Shown: piece by piece, positions 1 to 6,768 of the stretch
How positions within the stretch are numbered: position 1 is the first letter of the stretch
Layout: every line of letters begins with the position of its first letter
Source of the DNA: DASRAA01 sp036512955
GTDB lineage: Bacteria > Acidobacteriota > Terriglobia > Terriglobales > Acidobacteriaceae
Direction: 5' to 3'
Assembly: GCA_036512955.1 (NCBI GenBank)
Contig: DATBZX010000270.1
Location: 1-10,078 of the forward strand
DNA length: 10,078 nt
Program-made: the position numbers and the translations under genes
Notes under the pieces: generated by a model
The model's database searches: none
What the model was told of the DNA's origin: nothing
The model's input: the letters and a program-made list of their open reading frames with translations, nothing else

Positions 1-1212
1 CGCGTAGTGCGAATCCACGTAGTCCTCAAGAATCTTGATGAACTCGGCCACGATGTGGTCGCCCTTGAGCGTCGTCATGAGGCGCCCATCAACGTACACC
101 GGAGCCTTTGGTTCTTCGAATGTCCCCGGCAGCGAGATGCCAATGTTCGAATGTTTTGACTCGCCCGGCCCGTTGACGATGCAGCCCATCACCGCGACCT
201 TCATCTCTTCCACGCCTGAGTAGCGCGTCTTCCAAGTCGGCATCTGCTCGCGCAGGTAACCTTGAATCTGCTCTGCCATCTCCTGGAAAAACGTGCTGGT
301 CGTGCGCCCGCATCCCGGACACGCAGTCACCTGCGGATTGAAGCTGCGTATCCCCATCGACTGCAGAATCTGCTGGCCGACTGTGACTTCTTCCGTGCGG
401 TCTCCATTGGGAGCGGGGGTCAGCGAAACTCGAATCGTGTCGCCAATGCCTTCCTGCAAGACCACGGCCAGTGCCGCCGCACTGCCTACAATTCCTTTGG
501 CTCCCATCCCCGCCTCGGTCAGCCCGAGGTGTAACGGATACTCGCAACGCCGCGCCAACTCGCGATACACATCGATCAGGTCCTGCACGCCGCTGACTTT
601 TGCGCTCAGGATGATCTGGTCTTTCCGCAGCCCATAACTCACCGCTAAGTCAGCCGATCGCAGCGCGCTCAGCACCATGGCTTCCATCATCACGTCGCGC
701 GCTTCTTTGGGCTCGGGCCACTTCGAGTTCTCATCCATCAGCCGGGTCAGCAGTTGCTGATCCAGCGATCCCCAGTTCACCCCAATACGCACCGGCTTGT
801 CGTTCTCGATCGCGACCTCAATCATCGTCCGGAAATTGTCGTCATCCTTCTTACCAATCGAAACGTTGCCCGGATTGATGCGGTACTTGGCCAATGCCCG
901 TGCGCACTCGGGATACTTCTTCAGCAGGATGTGCCCGTTGTAGTGGAAGTCGCCGATGATCGGCACGCGAACGCCCAACCGGTCTAGGCCATCAACCAGC
1001 GGAGCCACTGCAGCTGCGGCCGCGTCGTTGTTCACGGTGACGCGCACCAGTTCCGATCCGGCCCGCGCCAGAGCCGCTACTTGGCGGATTGTGCCCTCGA
1101 TGTCAGCCGTATCGGTATTGGTCATCGATTGCACCACAATTGGTGCATCGCTGCCCACGCGCACGCCGCCGACTGTAGCCGTATATGTCTTTCTGCGTTG
1201 TAATTGAGCCAT
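1..1212 (-). CDS. ispG: 4-hydroxy-3-methylbut-2-en-1-yl diphosphate synthase (flavodoxin) IspG/GcpE, 3' end cut by window
   Basis: This cytoplasmic 4Fe-4S enzyme of the MEP pathway reductively opens methylerythritol cyclodiphosphate to HMBPP. I translated 404 codons from the ATG at 1212 and the frame stays open to base 1. The N-terminus (MAQLQRRKTYTATVGG, then VVQSMTNTDT) and the LHLGLTEAGMGAKG stretch are typical of the family. The three cluster ligands are visible as C298-P-G-C301 and C344 in MGC-IVNGPGE. E351 follows at the same spacing as the catalytic Glu of E. coli IspG (Cys305/Glu312 there). The protein is longer than the 372-residue E. coli enzyme. This fits the long bacterial subtype, with CPGCGRTTSTFF and an extra 11 residues between the second and third cysteines. 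The last visible residues (DYVDSHYA) resemble a natural C-terminus, so few codons are probably missing. No strong ribosome binding site precedes the start. The minus-strand operon uppS-cdsA-dxr-rseP lies upstream, beyond two opposite-strand genes. Confidence 0.97.
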   Translation of the reverse strand, partial: MAQLQRRKTYTATVGGVRVGSDAPIVVQSMTNTDTADIEGTIRQVAALARAGSELVRVTVNNDAAAAAVAPLVDGLDRLGVRVPIIGDFHYNGHILLKKYPECARALAKYRINPGNVSIGKKDDDNFRTMIEVAIENDKPVRIGVNWGSLDQQLLTRLMDENSKWPEPKEARDVMMEAMVLSALRSADLAVSYGLRKDQIILSAKVSGVQDLIDVYRELARRCEYPLHLGLTEAGMGAKGIVGSAAALAVVLQEGIGDTIRVSLTPAPNGDRTEEVTVGQQILQSMGIRSFNPQVTACPGCGRTTSTFFQEMAEQIQGYLREQMPTWKTRYSGVEEMKVAVMGCIVNGPGESKHSNIGISLPGTFEEPKAPVYVDGRLMTTLKGDHIVAEFIKILEDYVDSHYA

Positions 1213-1225
1213 ACAGGTAGACTTT

Positions 1226-1252
1226 AGTTTATCATGCTGGGCCGCGTTCCAA
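1226..1252 (-). promoter_or_regulatory. putative sigma70-type promoter of ispG
   Basis: On the minus strand, TAAACT (1231-1226) is preceded by TGA, giving an extended -10 pattern TGnTAAACT. A TTGGAA box lies at 1252-1247, but the spacer is only 15 bases. Transcription would start near 1219, only about six bases before the ATG, so the mRNA would be almost leaderless. That agrees with the lack of a Shine-Dalgarno sequence. The match is weak and the call rests on position as much as on sequence. Confidence 0.3.
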
Positions 1253-1480
1253 GCGGCGCGGACGCTGCTTCCCGCCCCGCGTCGAGCACCAGAATGTCCC
1301 AGAACGTGTTCTCTCTGGACTGTTTCCTCGGATTGCCCAAACGAAATGCAAGTTCCTTGTTTTTCAGCCAGTTGCCTGATTCATGCCATTCCGGCTTTGT
1401 CTATCTGTCGCCGTTCACAAATGGGAACTTCCGTGCTGATTCCCGGGAAATACCAGTGCGGGTTCCTGCCTTCCAACTCG

Positions 1481-1511
1481 TTTACTCCGCCCGATGTGGT
1501 AGGCGTAGAAT
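1481..1511 (+). promoter_or_regulatory. possible promoter of the M48 protease gene
   Basis: TTTACT (1481-1486) and TAGAAT (1506-1511) match the -35 and -10 consensus at four and five of six positions. The spacer is 19 bases, longer than ideal. The start would fall near 1518, giving a leader of about 108 bases. A second TTGACT at 1516-1521 has no usable -10 at the right distance. Moderate to weak support. Confidence 0.3.
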
Positions 1512-1625
1512 GGACTTGACTGGGGAAACAAAGCGGGTTCGTTCGTGTTCCAATAACCACAGGGTGCGCGAAATCGCATTCCTGTCGTCGTGGCTCAGGC
1601 AACGGGCTTGAAGAAGGTGGGCATC

Positions 1626-2831
1626 ATGCGATCTAAGTTGCAGAATATCGGCTTGTGCGTCCTCGCGGTGGCGCTCGTCGCCAACGCTCCAGCGTGGGCC
1701 CAAGGCTATCCCACGGGGAGTCCCGGTCAAAACACGGGAACTTCGGCGCAAGCTCCGAGCGTCCCAGATCCAGCGCAGACCGCGCCTTCCGTCGGATCGC
1801 AAACTCAGTCCACGCCTCCGGCAACTGCAGCCCCAGACGACTCCGCTCCCGCGAACACGAAGCCCGACAAGAACGCTCCCAGCCCCGAAACCCTGAGCGC
1901 CATCGATTCCATCGGCAACCGCAATGTGGGTTGCGGACGCGGAGCAGGGAACTGGTACTCGCTCGACAAGCAAGTTGCGATGGGCCAGCAATATGCCCAG
2001 CAGATTGAGCATGGCGCGAAGTTGGTTACCGACCCCGTGGTCATTGAATATGTGAATCGCATCGGCCAGAACCTGGTGCGCAACTCCGATTCCAAGGTCC
2101 CCTTTACCATCAAGGTCATCGACACCGACGAAATCAACGCATTCGCGTTGCCAGGCGGCTTTTTCTACGTCAACTCCGGCTTGATTCTTGCCGCCGATAA
2201 CGAAGCAGAATTGGCTGGCGTAATGGCCCACGAAATCGCGCACGTCGCCGCCTGCCATGTCGCCCGCGAACAGACTCGCAGCAACATCGTCAACCTGGCC
2301 AGCATTCCTCTGATTTTTGTTCCCGGCGGCTGGGCAGTTTACGAGGCCACGCAGGCCGCTCTGAGCATCGGAGTGCCGCTGACCTTCATGAAGTTCTCCC
2401 GCAACTTCGAGAGCGAAGCCGACTTCCTGGGCATGGAGTACATGTACAAGACGGGCTACGACCCGCAGTCGTTCATCTCGTTCTTCGAGAAAATTGAGGC
2501 GCAGGAAAAGAAGAAGCCGGGCGCGATCGCCAAGGCCTTCTCCTCGCATCCTATGACCCCTGACCGCGTCTCGCACGCCCAGCAGGAGATGGCGACCGTC
2601 CTGCCACCGCGTGAGGAGTATGTAATCAATACTTCGGAATTCGACCAGGTGAAATCGCGTCTCGCCTCCATCGAGAACAAGCACAAGGTGCAGAACGACA
2701 AAACCAATGCGGACCGTCCGACGCTGCGCCGCAGCACCGCCGATAATCCAACCAACAACGGCACCGGCACGGGAACGCAGAACGACGATGATCGTCCAAC
2801 CCTGAAGCGCAACGACGGGTCAAGCACCTAG
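1626..2831 (+). CDS. secreted M48 family zinc metalloprotease
   Basis: This is a predicted zinc endopeptidase of family M48 acting outside the cytoplasm, with unknown substrate; related periplasmic members handle outer-membrane protein quality control. I chose the ATG at 1626 (401 aa) because AAGGTGG sits 5 bases upstream and a standard signal peptide follows: MRSK, a hydrophobic core to about residue 19, and probable cleavage at APAWA25|Q26. A GTG at 1590 would add 12 residues and bury the signal. Residues 26-90 form a Pro/Ala/Ser/Thr/Gln-rich linker. The catalytic domain spans about 105-325. HEIAH (H202, E203, H206) binds zinc, and ESEAD (E262-D266) supplies the third ligand in the EXXAD motif. 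INAFALPGGFFYVNSGLI (about 170-187) is also typical of the family. The C-terminal tail is hydrophilic, has no TPR repeats as in BepA, and carries DRPTLRR and DRPTLKR. A terminator follows, so the gene is probably monocistronic. Confidence 0.95.
   Translation: MRSKLQNIGLCVLAVALVANAPAWAQGYPTGSPGQNTGTSAQAPSVPDPAQTAPSVGSQTQSTPPATAAPDDSAPANTKPDKNAPSPETLSAIDSIGNRNVGCGRGAGNWYSLDKQVAMGQQYAQQIEHGAKLVTDPVVIEYVNRIGQNLVRNSDSKVPFTIKVIDTDEINAFALPGGFFYVNSGLILAADNEAELAGVMAHEIAHVAACHVAREQTRSNIVNLASIPLIFVPGGWAVYEATQAALSIGVPLTFMKFSRNFESEADFLGMEYMYKTGYDPQSFISFFEKIEAQEKKKPGAIAKAFSSHPMTPDRVSHAQQEMATVLPPREEYVINTSEFDQVKSRLASIENKHKVQNDKTNADRPTLRRSTADNPTNNGTGTGTQNDDDRPTLKRNDGSST
2712..2810 (+). repeat. duplicated DRPTL(R/K)R motif in the tail of the M48 protease
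   Basis: Residues 363-369 read DRPTLRR (2712-2732) and residues 389-395 read DRPTLKR (2790-2810). A 19-residue linker rich in Thr, Asn and Gly separates them. The codons differ between the copies (for example GAC CGT CCG ACG against GAT CGT CCA ACC), so the similarity lies in the protein rather than in a recent DNA duplication. This suggests selection on the peptide. Function unknown. Confidence 0.6.
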
Positions 2832-2854
2832 CCGAATTACAGTTTGTGAACTGC

Positions 2855-2885
2855 AAAGGCTCCTAATCGGGAGCCTTTCTGTTTT
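2855..2885 (+). terminator. intrinsic terminator of the M48 protease gene
   Basis: A perfect 9-base inverted repeat (AAAGGCTCC at 2855-2863 and GGAGCCTTT at 2870-2878) with a 6-base loop is followed by CTGTTTT. It begins 24 bases after the stop codon. A smaller hairpin, CAGTT-TGTG-AACTG (2840-2853), lies just before it. Confidence 0.85.
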
Positions 2886-2974
2886 GTCGTTTGCCGATGT
2901 CATGGCGGCGGATCGCTTACGAAATCGGGATATACCACCAACCATTCGAGGATCAGCATATGACTCAAGTATGT

Positions 2975-2987
2975 TCCCAATTTGGGA
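2975..2987. promoter_or_regulatory. short palindrome upstream of the VWFA-related gene, possible operator
   Basis: TCCCAA-T-TTGGGA is a perfect dyad with 6-base arms around one base, located 133 bases before the ATG at 3120. It is the only clean symmetric site in the 235-base gap after the protease terminator. I saw no convincing -35/-10 pair in that gap, so its relation to a promoter is unknown. Confidence 0.25.
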
Positions 2988-3119
2988 CTGTAGCTTCATT
3001 AGTTTTTTGCCTTTCAGATCATTGCGGCAGCGGCAGGGTTAATGTTGATGTTGGCGATAGCCTGGGATTCAACTAGCAGTCAGCGAGCGTCCCGGTTCGC
3101 AACTCTTCAAGGTGTCATC

Positions 3120-4949
3120 ATGAACGATCCCGACCCGAGCCAAGGCTTGGAGGCTGGTAAAAGCAGAACCAGCCGGAGCTTTTGTGTTCGCTGGTGCGTA
3201 GTTGCGGTGTTGTTTTGGCTTTCCGCATCCGCTTTGACACAAGCGCAATCGAGTCCTCCGTTAGTCTCGCCTGAGAACGGAAGTTCTGCTTCGCAGTCAG
3301 TATCGACCCCGCAAAGCAGTCCGCCACCGGCTGCTGTAGAAGACAAGAATGTACCTGAGATAACCACCCATCAGGAAACCGAGACGACGTTCAAGGTGAA
3401 CGTGAACCTGGTACTGGTGCGGGTCGTGGTGCGCAATGGCCAGGGACAGGCAATCGGCACTCTGAAGAAGGAAGACTTCCAGCTCTTCGACAATGGCAAG
3501 CCGCAGACGATCGCGCGCTTCGCCATCGAGAAGCCGGAAATGCCGCACCCGGCTGGAGCAGCCGGCGGCAAGGAACAGCTCGCGGCTAAGCCGGCAGCGC
3601 CGGAGCGCTATGTCGCCTATTTGTTTGACGACTACCATTTGCCGTTCAGCGATGTTGCGTCAACTCGAAATGCCGCAATGAAGCATCTGGATTCCCTGGC
3701 TCCCGGAGACCGCGCGGCCGTGTACACCACGTCGGGCATCGTCATGCAGGACTTTACCGACGACCGGGCGAAGCTGCGGGCAACGCTTCTGCGGATCAAT
3801 CCCAATCCGATCGGAAGCGCCGCGACCACCGACTGCCCGTACATCACCCCCTTTCAAGCGAATCTGATTGTCAACTTGAATGATCAGACTGCCTTACAGG
3901 TTGCTACAGCGGACTTCATCAATTGTTTGGACATGAGGGTGGACGCCAATACGGCCCAGAGCGTGGTCTTGAGTGCCGCGGAGAGGGTGGCAAGTGCCAG
4001 CAGCGATCAATCGCGGATTGCCCTCGGCACCATACGCGACGTGATCAACAGGATCGCACAGATGCCAGGGCCGCGGACCATCGTTCTGGTATCGCCTGGC
4101 TTCCTGCTGCTCGATAACACGCAACGGGAAAGCGAGGTCATCGATCGCGCCGTCCGCTCGAACGTCGTCATCAGCACGCTCGATGCGAGGGGTCTGTATA
4201 GCGGCGTTCCCGACATCAGCAGGAAACCCCAGAGCGAGCAGACCGCTGCGGCGCTGCGGCAGTATGAGTTAATGAGCGCCAGTGATGAAGCCAACGTACT
4301 GAGCGAACTGGCGTATGGAACCGGCGGCACGTATTTTCACAATAACAATGACCTTTTCGAAGGATTTCGGCGTACCGCCGCTATGCCCGAATACTATTAC
4401 GTTCTCGGTTTCGCACCGCAGAACCTCAAGAACGACGGAAAGTATCACAATCTGAAGGTCACCCTGGCGAACAAGCAGCCTTATGCCCTGCAAGCACGAA
4501 AAGGCTACTATGCTCCCACGCACCTGCAGAACGCGGCCGAGCAGGCGAGGAGCGACATCAACGACGCCGTCTTCTCGCAGGAAGAACGCAGGGACATTCC
4601 AGTCACGCTGCAGACCAAGTATTTCAAGACTTCCGACGAGGGCGCGAAGCTGGCGGTGCTGGTGAAGGTGGACGTGCGGCATCTGCACTATCAAAAGGTG
4701 GACGGCCGCAATCGCAATGACCTGACCATAGTATCTGCGCTGTTTGATCGCAACGGCAACTTCGTGCAGGGCGACCAGAAGACACTGGAGATGCGTCTGA
4801 CCGACAACACCCTCGACAAGAAGCTGGACTCGGGCGTAACCATGCGGGCGAACTTCGAGGTGAAGCCCGGCAACTACCTTGTGCGCTGTGTGGTGCGCGA
4901 CCGGGAGGGCCAGTTGTCGGCGTCCAGCGGTTCAGTGGAGATTCCTTAA
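3120..4949 (+). CDS. secreted VWFA-related Acidobacterial protein (TIGR03436-type)
   Basis: The molecular role is unknown; the family is abundant in Acidobacteria and is presumed to mediate extracytoplasmic binding. The ATG at 3120 gives 609 aa, with AAGGTG 5 bases upstream; an in-frame ATG at 3042 would add 26 residues ahead of the export signal. Residues 20-43 form a signal peptide (RSFCVRW, hydrophobic core, likely cleavage near LTQA42|Q43). A Ser/Pro-rich spacer runs to about 90. The family's entry motif follows (VNLVLVRVVVRN, about 95-106, then LKKEDFQLFDNGKPQ, 115-129). The von Willebrand A-like domain spans about 163-415, from YVAYLFDDYHL through TIVLVSPGFLLLD to VVISTLDARGLYSG. The usual DxSxS metal motif is replaced by DDYHL. 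C239 (DCPYITPFQA) and C269 (INC) lie where the family often has a cysteine pair, so a disulfide is possible. YYYVLGFAP (425-433) and ARKGYYAP (459-466) mark the conserved C-terminal module; a beta-rich tail ends the protein. Confidence 0.95.
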   Translation: MNDPDPSQGLEAGKSRTSRSFCVRWCVVAVLFWLSASALTQAQSSPPLVSPENGSSASQSVSTPQSSPPPAAVEDKNVPEITTHQETETTFKVNVNLVLVRVVVRNGQGQAIGTLKKEDFQLFDNGKPQTIARFAIEKPEMPHPAGAAGGKEQLAAKPAAPERYVAYLFDDYHLPFSDVASTRNAAMKHLDSLAPGDRAAVYTTSGIVMQDFTDDRAKLRATLLRINPNPIGSAATTDCPYITPFQANLIVNLNDQTALQVATADFINCLDMRVDANTAQSVVLSAAERVASASSDQSRIALGTIRDVINRIAQMPGPRTIVLVSPGFLLLDNTQRESEVIDRAVRSNVVISTLDARGLYSGVPDISRKPQSEQTAAALRQYELMSASDEANVLSELAYGTGGTYFHNNNDLFEGFRRTAAMPEYYYVLGFAPQNLKNDGKYHNLKVTLANKQPYALQARKGYYAPTHLQNAAEQARSDINDAVFSQEERRDIPVTLQTKYFKTSDEGAKLAVLVKVDVRHLHYQKVDGRNRNDLTIVSALFDRNGNFVQGDQKTLEMRLTDNTLDKKLDSGVTMRANFEVKPGNYLVRCVVRDREGQLSASSGSVEIP

Positions 4950-5403
4950 CCCGAGTTTAGTCGACGACTCAATCCACTTTCTAAATTGGAAACTGTCGTG
5001 ACCAGACTCTCGGGAAGTCATGGAGGTACATCGACTGGCCCCTTCTGCTCGCCCCAACACGACCTCTACACCGACGATGACACCTGGAACCACTTTTCCC
5101 CAGCCAGCGGCTGGGCCGAGATTCCTTGTTGCAAGGCGAAGAGTCCAGTCCCATCGCATTGAAAAATAGCCGTTGGGAGAGAGCAGAAACAGCGAGCCTG
5201 CAGCGAAAGATGCGACACGTCACGTATCCCGACGGCGGTTCTTTGCATTACACGGGCGGTCCAGATGCAATAGGTGGCGTGACCAGGCCATTCCGGGAGC
5301 TATCGCGCCCGCGCAAATTCAATCGGCGCGACCGCGAGCCATTCCTTCAAGCAACGAAAAACGGGACGCATCGTGCGCCCCGTCCCAAACAACACAATTC
5401 GAA
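4950..5403. other. convergent intergenic region, no gene recognised
   Basis: These 454 bases lie between the 3' ends of the VWFA-related gene and rseP. Short frames exist on both strands (for example plus 5126-5503 and minus 4981-5223), but their translations are low in hydrophobic order and resemble nothing I know. A 6-base-stem hairpin at 5099-5115 (CCCAGC/GCTGGG) has no T tract on either side. Just after the VWFA-related stop there is only a weak GAGT/ACTC dyad. The one clear element is the rseP terminator at 5356-5383. Confidence 0.6.
5356..5383 (-). terminator. intrinsic terminator of the uppS-cdsA-dxr-rseP operon
   Basis: Read on the minus strand, ACGGGGCGCA (5383-5374) pairs with TGCGTCCCGT (5370-5361) around a 3-base CGA loop. 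This gives a 10-base stem with one G-T wobble, followed at once by TTTT (5360-5357). It lies 20 bases past the rseP stop codon. On the plus strand the hairpin is followed by CCAAAC with no T tract, so it should work only for minus-strand transcription. Confidence 0.82.
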
Positions 5404-6747
5404 TTACGGCAATCTCTGCGCCAATCCCGGTACCGCCTTAACGATGTCGTTAAAGATCACGACCACCGCGAACAGGATCAGAAACACAAACGCCGTCTGG
5501 TAAATCCGCTCTTTGATGCGCAGGCTAATGTCTCTGCGGATGATGCCTTCGATGATCAGCATCAGGATCATGCCGCCATCGAGAATCGGAATCGGCAGCA
5601 GGTTGAAGATGCCGAGATTCAGGCTGATGCCGGCCATCAAACTCAGTAGCGGTGTCCAGCCCGGCTGGCTGGCGGCTTGCCCTGACGCCCGCGCGATGCC
5701 AATCGGTCCTTCCATCTGCTTGATGGAGGTCTCATTGCGCACCATTTTCCGCACTAGATCCACGATCAGCAGCGAGTATTTCTTGTTCTCGTCGAGGGAG
5801 CGGCTCAGTGCCTGCGGGAACGGTAGCTTATCGACGCGCACCGGCTCCGACTGAAAGCCCAGCCGATAGCGCTTCTGTCCGTTGTCTTCCGTCATCACCG
5901 GAGTGGCCGTGAACTTCATTTCCTGGCCATTGCGCAGCGCAGAAATTTCTACTGGCTTGTCGCCATTCTTCTGCAGGAAACGGATCACCGACATCAGTGA
6001 ACGAACTGACACGCCGTCGATCGCCACAATCTGATCGCCGACTCGCATGCCTGCCTTAGCGGCGGGCATCTTCGCTTCCATTTGAGTGACGACGATTGGC
6101 TCGTCCTGCACCCATCCGATGTTGCGTACCTGCTCCGGATCGGTTCCGTTGCCGAAAGGTGCGATCTGCTTGTCCAGAACCTGGTTGCCGCGCTGCACCG
6201 CCAATTCGAGCGGCTTATTCCCTTGGATCGCCGACTTCAACAGCACGTCTTCCCACGTCGGGTTCTGCGCGCCATCGATCCGCACGATGCGGTCGCCCGC
6301 CTGGATGCCCGCCTTCTCCGCCGGAGAATTTTCCATCACCCAGCCAATCACCGCTGGCTGGTCCAGATATACCGGATGCTCGTAATGCACCATGTTGACG
6401 CCGGTCAGCAGTCCCACCGCCAACAAAATGTTCATTGCCGGCCCGGCCCCTGCGATAACAAAGCGCTGCCAGCGCGGATGCGATACGAACTCATCTGGTG
6501 CGCCGCTGTGCGCTTCCAGCGGGTTCTCGCCCGCCATCTTGACATAGCCACCGAGCGGTAGCGCGCTGATCCGGTAGTCGGTCTCCCCTTTGCGGAAGCC
6601 CACCAGCCGTTTGCCAAATCCAATGGAAAAAACGTCGACCCGAACGCCGAAAAGCTTGGCCGCGGCATAATGGCCGAACTCGTGTACCAGGATCATGATC
6701 CCCAGCACCACGGCCATTGACGCCACTGCAATCAGAAACGAATTCAT
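5404..6747 (-). CDS. rseP: RseP-type site-2 intramembrane zinc metalloprotease
   Basis: This inner-membrane protease (M50B) cuts transmembrane segments of substrates such as anti-sigma factors and leftover signal peptides. It is 447 aa, a normal length. The first helix (about 5-21) runs straight into H22-E-F-G-H26, the zinc-binding and catalytic motif. NLLPIPILDGG (382-392) supplies the third ligand, D390. Two PDZ domains lie between them: about 130-200 (ENSPAEKAGIQAGDRIVRIDG) and 218-285 (KMPAAKAGMRVGDQIVAIDG). Other helices lie near 95-115, 365-400 and 417-435. The ATG at 6747 places the first helix as in E. coli RseP; AGAGG lies only 3 bases upstream, which is close. The gene starts 21 bases after the dxr stop and is the last gene of the operon, with a terminator 20 bases downstream. 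No rseA or sigma-E gene is in view, so its substrate here is unknown. No bamA follows, unlike in proteobacteria. Confidence 0.97.
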   Translation of the reverse strand: MNSFLIAVASMAVVLGIMILVHEFGHYAAAKLFGVRVDVFSIGFGKRLVGFRKGETDYRISALPLGGYVKMAGENPLEAHSGAPDEFVSHPRWQRFVIAGAGPAMNILLAVGLLTGVNMVHYEHPVYLDQPAVIGWVMENSPAEKAGIQAGDRIVRIDGAQNPTWEDVLLKSAIQGNKPLELAVQRGNQVLDKQIAPFGNGTDPEQVRNIGWVQDEPIVVTQMEAKMPAAKAGMRVGDQIVAIDGVSVRSLMSVIRFLQKNGDKPVEISALRNGQEMKFTATPVMTEDNGQKRYRLGFQSEPVRVDKLPFPQALSRSLDENKKYSLLIVDLVRKMVRNETSIKQMEGPIGIARASGQAASQPGWTPLLSLMAGISLNLGIFNLLPIPILDGGMILMLIIEGIIRRDISLRIKERIYQTAFVFLILFAVVVIFNDIVKAVPGLAQRLP

Positions 6748-6768
6748 AGACCTCTTTTACTAAGGGAG

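Larger units (their letters stand above)
1213..1625. other. divergent intergenic region between ispG and the M48 protease gene
   Basis: These 413 bases contain no gene I can support. A plus-strand frame is open from 1234 to 1611, but its translation is Arg/Ser-rich, resembles no family, and has no convincing ribosome binding site. The region should hold both divergent promoters: a near-leaderless one for ispG at its left edge and a possible one for the protease at 1481-1511. It also contains two GGAA/TTCC dyads at 1424-1432 and 1440-1449 that could be operator half-sites. No strong terminator-like hairpin was seen. Confidence 0.6.

Noticed and set aside
1..1212. IspG being longer than the E. 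coli enzyme, considered as a novel insertion
   Set aside because: A long bacterial IspG subtype with the same CPGCGRTTSTFF block and about 400 or more residues is already known; all catalytic residues are in place.
1234..1611. A 125-codon plus-strand open frame between ispG and the protease gene
   Set aside because: No ribosome binding site, no recognisable motif or ordered hydrophobic pattern; it overlaps the likely promoter region.
1590..1625. Upstream GTG start for the M48 protease
   Set aside because: It adds 12 residues before a normal signal peptide and lacks a well-placed ribosome binding site; the ATG at 1626 has AAGGTGG at 5 bases.
1482..2684. A 400-codon open frame on the minus strand opposite the M48 protease gene
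   Set aside because: It lies entirely antisense to a gene with intact catalytic motifs, has an Arg/Gly/Val-rich translation resembling no family, and is expected from codon bias in GC-rich DNA.
2891..3076. A 61-codon plus-strand frame before the VWFA-related gene
   Set aside because: Short, no recognisable domain, and overlaps the probable leader region of the downstream gene.
3042..3119. Upstream ATG start for the VWFA-related protein
   Set aside because: It adds 26 unconserved residues before the export signal; the ATG at 3120 has AAGGTG at 5 bases.
5099..5115. CCCAGC/GCTGGG hairpin considered as terminator of the VWFA-related gene
   Set aside because: Only a 6-base stem and no T tract follows on either strand.
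5126..5649. Plus-strand open frames running from the convergent gap into the 3' end of rseP
   Set aside because: They extend antisense into a well-supported rseP gene and across its terminator, and their translations resemble no protein family.
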